From Actinomadura sp. KC216 (GTDB taxonomy: Bacteria; Actinomycetota; Actinomycetes; Streptosporangiales; Streptosporangiaceae), in assembly GCF_004348535.1 (NCBI RefSeq), contig NZ_SMJX01000041.1, positions 1-40,072 on the forward strand: a stretch of DNA of 40,072 nt, written 5' to 3'. Position 1 is the stretch's first letter; each line of letters starts with the position of its first letter. Under the pieces are notes generated by a model that did not search any database, had not been told where the DNA came from, and worked only from the letters and a program-made list of their open reading frames with translations. Shown here piece by piece: positions 35,369-40,072 of this stretch. Made by a program: the position numbers and the translations under genes.

Positions 35369-36985
35369 ATGACGCGAATCCCGTGGTGGCGCGACGCCGT
35401 CGTGTACGAGGTCTACGTCCGCAGCTTCGCCGACTCCGACGGGAACGGTGACGGCGACCTCCAGGGGATCCGGTCCCGGCTCGGCCATCTGCGCGACCTC
35501 GGCGTCGACGCGCTGTGGCTGACCCCGTTCTACACCTCGCCGCTCGCGGACGGCGGCTACGACGTGGCCGACCACCGCGACGTCGACCCGCGGTTCGGCA
35601 CGCTCGCCGACTTCGACGCCCTGGTGCGGGACGCGCACGCGCACGGCCTCCGGCTGATCGTCGACATCGTCCCGAACCACTCGTCCGACCGGCATCCCTG
35701 GTTCCGGGAGGCGCTCGCCGCGCCGCCCGGGTCGCCCGGGCGGTCCCGCTACATTTTCCGGGCGGGGAAGCCAGGTGAGCATGCCCTTCTGGGTGGCGTG
35801 GGGGGTCGTCCTCCCACAGGTGACCGTCCCGGCGTGGAGGGGCCGACGACCGACTGGCCGTCCGCGTTCGGTGGCCCGGCCTGGACGCGGGTGGACGACG
35901 GCGAGTGGTACCTGCACCTGTACGCGCGCGAGCAGCCCGACTTCAACTGGCACCACCCCGACGTGCGGCGCGAGTTCGAGGAGATCCTGCGCTTCTGGCT
36001 CGACCGCGGCGTGGACGGCTTCCGCATCGACGTCGCCGCCGGCCTGTTCAAGGACGAGTCCTTCCCCGACCTGAACGGACGCCGCCGCCGCGTCGTGAAC
36101 GGCCCCATGTACGGCCGTCCGGAAGTCCACGGCGTGTACCGGAGGTGGCGCCGGATCCTGGACCAGTACGACGGCGACCGCATGGCCATAGGCGAGGTAT
36201 GGACGGACGGCCCCGAAGACCTCGCGCTCTATCTGCGTCCAGACGAGCTTCACCAGGTGTTCCAGTTCGACCTGCAACTCGCCCCATGGTCGGCCACCGC
36301 GTTCCGCGACGTGATCACGGCCGCGATCAAGGCCGTCGCTCCTACCGGGGCCGCGCCGACCTGGGTGCTGTCCAGCCACGACTCCATTCGCCACGTCACC
36401 CGCTACGAGCAGCCGGAGAGCGTCCCTGGCATCGGGCGGGCGAGGGCCAAGGCGGCGCTGCTGATGCTCTTGGCGCTCCCAGGGTCGGCTTACCTGTACC
36501 AGGGTGAGGAGCTGGGCCTGCCAGAGGTGACCGACCTTCCCGACACGGCGAGGCAGGACCCGATGTGGAAGCGCACGAACGGGCAGCGGGTAGGGCGGGA
36601 CGGCTGCCGCGTCCCCCTCCCCTGGTCCGGTACTGCGGAGCCCTACGGTTTCTCGCCCGACGGCGTCCGTCCGTGGCTGCCGATGCCGGACGGGTGGGCG
36701 TCGATGACCGTCGAGGCGCAGTCGTCCGACCCGTCCTCCATGCTGGCGTTCTACCGCGAGGCGCTGGCCCTGCGCCGCCGCCTGCGGGACGGCCTGCCCG
36801 AGGACGTGGAGTGGCTCGACTCCCCCGCCACGGCCGTGCTCTTCCGGCGCGGCCCGCTCACCTGCGCGCTCAACTGCGGCGAGGAGTCGCTGCCACTCCC
36901 GCCGGGCCGCCCGCTCCTGGCCAGCGCTCCCCTGGACGGCGACCTGCTGCCCGGCAACGCCGCCGCCTGGCTCACCACCGCCTGA
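35369..36985 (+). CDS. GH13 alpha-glucosidase / oligo-1,6-glucosidase-like hydrolase (AglA type)
   Basis: A 538-residue GH13 enzyme hydrolysing short alpha-glucosides. Conserved regions are DIVPNHSS (99-106), GFRIDVAAG with nucleophile Asp221, AIGEVWTD with acid/base Glu276 and SSHD with Asp338. Positionally it corresponds to M. tuberculosis AglA (Rv2471). Between YIFR (128-131) and TDWPSAFGG (161-169) there is a Gly-rich stretch about 15-20 residues longer than usual, with unusually many A/T-ending codons (35767-35840). Codons around 36180-36600 are also less GC-rich. ATG 35369 has no strong ribosome site and may be coupled to glbO. It may supply glucose from maltodextrins also processed by MalQ. 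Confidence 0.93.
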   Translation: MTRIPWWRDAVVYEVYVRSFADSDGNGDGDLQGIRSRLGHLRDLGVDALWLTPFYTSPLADGGYDVADHRDVDPRFGTLADFDALVRDAHAHGLRLIVDIVPNHSSDRHPWFREALAAPPGSPGRSRYIFRAGKPGEHALLGGVGGRPPTGDRPGVEGPTTDWPSAFGGPAWTRVDDGEWYLHLYAREQPDFNWHHPDVRREFEEILRFWLDRGVDGFRIDVAAGLFKDESFPDLNGRRRRVVNGPMYGRPEVHGVYRRWRRILDQYDGDRMAIGEVWTDGPEDLALYLRPDELHQVFQFDLQLAPWSATAFRDVITAAIKAVAPTGAAPTWVLSSHDSIRHVTRYEQPESVPGIGRARAKAALLMLLALPGSAYLYQGEELGLPEVTDLPDTARQDPMWKRTNGQRVGRDGCRVPLPWSGTAEPYGFSPDGVRPWLPMPDGWASMTVEAQSSDPSSMLAFYREALALRRRLRDGLPEDVEWLDSPATAVLFRRGPLTCALNCGEESLPLPPGRPLLASAPLDGDLLPGNAAAWLTTA

Positions 36986-37004
36986 AACGGCCCGAAAAGC
37001 AGGA

Positions 37005-37054
37005 TGCGGTGTGCCGGCCGCGTCAGGGGTCAACACGACGGCCGGCACACCGCA
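37005..37054. terminator. Perfect 16-bp inverted repeat between convergent genes
   Basis: TGCGGTGTGCCGGCCG (37005-37020) and its exact complement (37039-37054) flank an 18-base loop between the GH13 and S37 peptidase stops. On the minus strand it is followed by TCCTGCTTTTC, so it mainly terminates the peptidase transcript; it can also fold in the GH13 transcript. Confidence 0.85.
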
Positions 37055-37093
37055 GGTTCCGCTACAGCGGAGGTCCCTGCAGCAGGGCGCTCG

Positions 37094-38524
37094 CTACAGC
37101 GGCGGGCGCTGGATCTGGAGCGGGTCGTCCGCGGCCGGTCCGGTCGTGAGCGTCCGCACATCGGCCTCGACGCCCGCCCAGCGCTTCACGAAGGCGATCG
37201 ACCTGGCCTTCTCCTCGGGGGACAGCTTGTCGATGAGGCGCGCGCTGTGGTTCAGGCCCTGCGCGGTGAACACGGCCGAGTCGCGGCTGCCGTAGCCGAG
37301 GCGGAACGGCTCGGAGCCCCACGGGTCGTTCGAGCCGTACAGGAACAGCATGTGGTTCGCGTTCCGCTTCACCCAGCCGTCGATGTCGCGCATGGCGCGG
37401 CCGTGGTCGAAGCGCATCCGGATGTCGCGCGGGACGTAGGTGCGCGGCTGGTAGCTGCTCTCGTACCGCAGCAGCGGGCGCAGGTGCTTGAACTTCGGCG
37501 TGGGCCAGCCGAGCTCGGTGCCCGCCTGGTAGTAGTACGGGATGTACGGGGCGAGGCCCTGGTCGGTGTAGAACGAGAGACCCGCGATGGTGTCGAGCGA
37601 CTTGTAGAGGTCGTCGTCGGAGGCGTCCAGCGACGGCAGGGTCGGGCAGTCGGACTGGAGGCTGTACTGCCAGAACGCCCACTCGTAGTCCATCACCGAG
37701 TTCTCGAACGCGCGGTCCATCGTGCGCAGGATCTCGAACGTCCAGCCGCCCGCGTCGGCGGCGGCCTTGAAGCGCTCGAGCATGGCGGGCCGGCGCTTGA
37801 GGAACTCGCGCGCGAGGCTCTTCAGGTGGGCGCGGCACTTGGGGTCGTTGCCGACGTTCTTGAAGAACTCGTCGTAGGCCCGGTCGTCGTTGTTGTTCAC
37901 ATCGTTAGGGGCCACGTACACGACGCTGCCGTCGACGTCGTTCGGGTAGAAGCGCTTGTGGTAGACGGCGGTCATGCCGCCCTTGCTCGCACCCGTCGAA
38001 ATCCACTTGGTGCCGTAGATCTTCTTCAGTTCACGGATCAGCCGGTGCTCGTCGGTGGCCGCCTGCCAGATGGTGTCCTTCGTCCAGTCCGTGGGTTCGG
38101 GACGGGACGGGGTGAAGTAGCGGTACTCAAGCGAGAGCTGGTTGCCGTCCACCAGCGCGGTCGGCTCGGCGGTGAACATCACCTCCGGCGTGTTGTAACC
38201 GCTGGTGTAGAGCACCATGGGCCGGTCCGTCGACTTGTGCTGCAGCATGATGCGCTGCTCGAACCACTGCCCCTTGGGGTTGCGGTGGTCGACCGGCTGC
38301 CTGTACTCAAGCCAGAACCAGCGGTAGCCGGGCAACGTCGACGTCTTCTCCGTCACCTGCATGCCGGGAATCGCCTTGAGCCGGTCGAGGATGTCGCCGG
38401 CCTGGGCCGTGCCCGCCTGGGCCGAGTCCGCCCGGTCCGTGACCGCCTGCGCCGCCGTGGCGCCGGCCCCGGTCACTCCCGCGGCGAGCAGCAGTGCCAT
38501 CGCTCCTCGTGAGACGCGCCGCAT
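37094..38524 (-). CDS. Secreted S37-family prolyl tripeptidyl aminopeptidase
   Basis: This 476-residue exported serine peptidase resembles the PS-10/S37 family, known from Streptomyces tripeptidyl aminopeptidases. A Sec signal peptide is at 1-27 (MRRVSRGAMALLLAAG... ATAAQA) with cleavage before VTD. The nucleophile is Ser180 in TGASKGG; the acid is likely in YGSNDPWG and the His in GLNHSARL. The mature part contains WFWLEYRQPVDH, typical of the family. ATG 38524 with GGAAGGGG eight bases upstream is preferred over ATG 38554. It probably degrades extracellular peptides, such as proteinaceous inhibitors or nutrients. Confidence 0.93.
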   Translation of the reverse strand: MRRVSRGAMALLLAAGVTGAGATAAQAVTDRADSAQAGTAQAGDILDRLKAIPGMQVTEKTSTLPGYRWFWLEYRQPVDHRNPKGQWFEQRIMLQHKSTDRPMVLYTSGYNTPEVMFTAEPTALVDGNQLSLEYRYFTPSRPEPTDWTKDTIWQAATDEHRLIRELKKIYGTKWISTGASKGGMTAVYHKRFYPNDVDGSVVYVAPNDVNNNDDRAYDEFFKNVGNDPKCRAHLKSLAREFLKRRPAMLERFKAAADAGGWTFEILRTMDRAFENSVMDYEWAFWQYSLQSDCPTLPSLDASDDDLYKSLDTIAGLSFYTDQGLAPYIPYYYQAGTELGWPTPKFKHLRPLLRYESSYQPRTYVPRDIRMRFDHGRAMRDIDGWVKRNANHMLFLYGSNDPWGSEPFRLGYGSRDSAVFTAQGLNHSARLIDKLSPEEKARSIAFVKRWAGVEADVRTLTTGPAADDPLQIQRPPL

Positions 38525-38663
38525 TTGTGCCCCTTCCACGTGGGATCTCCACATTCGCAGCGCGACACTAGAGCGAGAAGTGGGCCTAAAACGGATTGCT
38601 GCCGTGCTTGTTATCTATCCGTGACAGCTCGGTTGTCACCAGCCCAGTCCGGGACGACAGCGG

Positions 38664-38885
38664 TCAGATGGCACCACCGGTGAGGAAGTGGGCGACCAGC
38701 CAGCCGAGGCCGAGAACGAGGGCCAGCCGGCGCAGCTGCCAGCCGAGGGGCTTGCCGCGGATGGCGAAGACGTTCCAGACGAGCTCGGAGAGCGTGTCGC
38801 CGGGCTGCCGGTTGAACACGGCGGGCATCTCGATGGCGAAGAACATCAGGATCCAGAAGATCCAGGCGGCGAGATAGGGGGACAT
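38664..38885 (-). CDS. Small two-helix membrane protein, actinophage-like
   Basis: A 73-residue protein with hydrophobic segments at about 4-20 and 53-68 and between them NRQPGDTLSELVWNVFAIRGKP. The PGDTLSExVW pattern recalls small membrane proteins of actinobacteriophages, seen from memory only; no other phage gene is near. ATG 38885 has AGGGAAAG upstream. It stands alone between the peptidase and the acetyltransferase genes on the same strand, with a direct repeat upstream. Function unknown; a holin-like role would be a guess. Confidence 0.75.
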   Translation of the reverse strand: MSPYLAAWIFWILMFFAIEMPAVFNRQPGDTLSELVWNVFAIRGKPLGWQLRRLALVLGLGWLVAHFLTGGAI

Positions 38886-38921
38886 GTGACGCTTTCCCTG
38901 GGGAGGACGAACTACTTCTTT

Positions 38922-38938
38922 CCGGTAATACCCGGTAA
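38922..38938 (-). promoter_or_regulatory. Direct repeat CCGGTAA-TAC-CCGGTAA upstream of small membrane protein gene
   Basis: Two copies of CCGGTAA (38922-38928 and 38932-38938), ten bases apart start to start, which is one helical turn. They lie about 40 bases before the start at 38885 in an otherwise A/T-richer spot, so an activator or repressor site is plausible. Confidence 0.4.
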
Positions 38939-38994
38939 GGATGATCCCTAGACGGCGTCAGCCGGGAGGCGCGGCGGCCTGCCGCGGCGGCCCG

Positions 38995-39594
38995 CTAGGC
39001 GGTGGGCGGGGCGAGGGCGATGCCGTCGTCCCAGGGGGCGAGGCGCTCGAAGAAGCGCTCGTCGTGCCAGCGGCCGTCGACGTGGATGTGCCGGCGGGCG
39101 GTCCCCACGGCCGTGAAGCCGTTCCGCTCCAGGACGCGCTGGGACGCGTGGTTGTCGACCCGCGTGAACGCCTCGACGCGGTGCAGCCTCAGGCCGTCGA
39201 ACGCCACGTCCAGCGCCTGCCTGACCGCTTCCGTCGCGACACCACGTCCGGCGTGCGCGCGCGCCACCCAGTACCCGACGAAGCAGGTCTGCAGTGGGCC
39301 GCGCAGGACGTTGTTGAGGGTGATCCGTCCGGCGATCTCACCGTCCAGGAGGATGACGCCCGGCCACATGTCCCCCGTCGCGTACGCCTCGATCAGGCCG
39401 CAGAGGTTGTCGCGCTGCCCGTCGACGGTGAAGTACGCGTCGTCGCGGGCGGGCTCCCAGGGACGCAGGTAGTCGCGGTTCGCCGTGTAGAGGTCGGCGA
39501 GCGCCTCCGCGTCCGCCATCTGGACGACCCGCAGCCGCACCCCCGGCTGGAGACCGTCGTTCAGCGGGGGCGGCGGCCCGGCGAGGGCGGTCAT
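38995..39594 (-). CDS. GNAT-family N-acetyltransferase, RimJ/RimL type
   Basis: This 199-residue protein has the RimJ/RimL pattern: LRVVQMADAEALADLYTANR at the N-terminus, LRPWEPARDDAYF, the acetyl-CoA loop AHAGRGVATEAVRQALD and the C-terminal RVEAFTRVDNHASQRVLERNGF. It probably acetylates protein N-termini or small molecules. ATG 39594 overlaps the TGA of the thioesterase gene by four bases (ATGA), so the pair is coupled; the frame is open further upstream but has no family similarity there. Confidence 0.93.
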   Translation of the reverse strand: MTALAGPPPPLNDGLQPGVRLRVVQMADAEALADLYTANRDYLRPWEPARDDAYFTVDGQRDNLCGLIEAYATGDMWPGVILLDGEIAGRITLNNVLRGPLQTCFVGYWVARAHAGRGVATEAVRQALDVAFDGLRLHRVEAFTRVDNHASQRVLERNGFTAVGTARRHIHVDGRWHDERFFERLAPWDDGIALAPPTA

Positions 39595-40028
39595 GCCGTG
39601 GGCGCCGTGTAGCGTCCGATGAACTCCCGCTCCTCCGGGGTGAAGCGGCGCAGCCGGTTCGTCTCCTTGTCGAACGCGACGAGGGTCGAGGTGGCCTCGG
39701 CGTACACGTTCGCGTCGTCCCGCACCTCGTAGGCCAGCGTGAACGAGGCGGCGCGGGCCTCGGTCACCCACGTCTCCACGCGGATCGGGTAGACGGTCGG
39801 CAGCAGCGGCTGCCGGTAGTCGATCTCGTGCCGCGAGATCACCATGCCGCGGACCGGCTTCTCCCCCTTGCGGACCGGGTCGCCGTGGAACATCTCCAGC
39901 CGCGCGTCCTCCAGGTAGCCGAGGAACTTGACGTTGTTCACATGGCCCTGGGAGTCGATGTCACCGAACCGGACGTGGAACTCGTAGACGTGCCGGTACT
40001 CGGCCGCGGGGAGGTCGGTCTGCTGCAT
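39591..40028 (-). CDS. Acyl-CoA thioesterase, 4-hydroxybenzoyl-CoA thioesterase (hotdog) family
   Basis: A 145-residue hotdog-fold protein with the 4HBT motif VRFGDIDSQGHVNNVKFLGYLEDAR. The Asp in GDIDSQGHVNN fits the catalytic position, and VRGMVISRHEIDYRQPLLP follows as in the YbgC/FcbC group. Length is normal. It likely hydrolyses acyl-CoA. ATG 40028 has GAGGA directly upstream. It overlaps the GNAT gene downstream by four bases. Only 44 bases upstream are visible, so the promoter or a preceding operon gene cannot be judged. Confidence 0.93.
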   Translation of the reverse strand: MQQTDLPAAEYRHVYEFHVRFGDIDSQGHVNNVKFLGYLEDARLEMFHGDPVRKGEKPVRGMVISRHEIDYRQPLLPTVYPIRVETWVTEARAASFTLAYEVRDDANVYAEATSTLVAFDKETNRLRRFTPEEREFIGRYTAPTA

Positions 40029-40072
40029 TTCCTCGCCTGGGGTACGGGGAGCTGTCCGCCCCGATGTTACAG

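Noticed and set aside
35766..35823. GTGAG...CACAG stretch inside the GH13 gene looking like a spliceosomal intron
   Set aside because: The frame stays open through it and bacteria lack such introns; it is better explained as an in-frame loop insertion.

Overview
The window reads as a chromosomal segment of a very GC-rich, mycothiol-using actinomycete, most likely of the Streptosporangiales/Thermomonosporaceae type (Actinomadura-like). The grounds are near-saturated G/C at third codon positions, many GTG and one TTG start, a Rv2466c-type mycothiol-dependent nitroreductase, a group II truncated haemoglobin, a fused acetyl-CoA carboxylase beta/alpha carboxyltransferase and a PDGLE-type nickel/cobalt ECF transporter. 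I see no tRNA, rRNA, CRISPR array, transposase or integrase. Taxonomy is inferred from gene content only.

Layout. 1-333: 5' part of a class I glutamine amidotransferase (minus strand, runs off the window). 334-4396: a small putative membrane protein, a translationally coupled carboxyltransferase/methyltransferase pair, and an amidase. 4411-8847: signalling genes, namely a sensor histidine kinase without an adjacent response regulator, a Hanks-type Ser/Thr kinase, a convergent membrane-anchored SpoIIE/PP2C-type phosphatase, and a small basic protein. 8881-10493: rpiB and a four-helix membrane protein with a long Pro/Gln tail. 10537-14459: a metal module with a CooC-like P-loop ATPase behind a Zur-like box and a nikMNQO-type ECF transporter behind a perfect TTGCAA-N5-TTGCAA (Nur-type) box. 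14509-18958: nitroreductase, pepN (divergent) and a Cys-containing unknown. 18939-22551: malQ and a second amidase. 22742-26479: a NERD-domain membrane protein, ilvD, a DUF1330 protein and an FmdB zinc ribbon. 26717-30380: an HNH protein and, divergent, a prolyl oligopeptidase coupled to a methyltransferase. 30381-33610: an intergenic repeat-like element, a strong terminator, a GNAT/XRE-TPR operon and a divergent 93-residue protein. 33904-36985: MscS channel, glbO and a GH13 glucosidase. 37094-40028 (all minus): a secreted S37 tripeptidyl aminopeptidase, a phage-like small membrane protein and a GNAT/thioesterase pair.

The backbone rpiB - DsbA-like nitroreductase - pepN - HNH - glbO - alpha-glucosidase has the same order as Mycobacterium tuberculosis Rv2465c-Rv2471, but here several blocks are inserted (metal module, malQ/amidase, NERD/ilvD, XRE/GNAT, MscS). 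Most genes look like housekeeping or ordinary accessory functions. The least explained signals are the metal-responsive boxes around the nickel-type transporter and the CooC-like ATPase, a 13-base A/T-rich word shared by two promoter regions, the structured intergenic element at 30467-30565, and clusters of inverted or direct repeats in divergent promoter regions.
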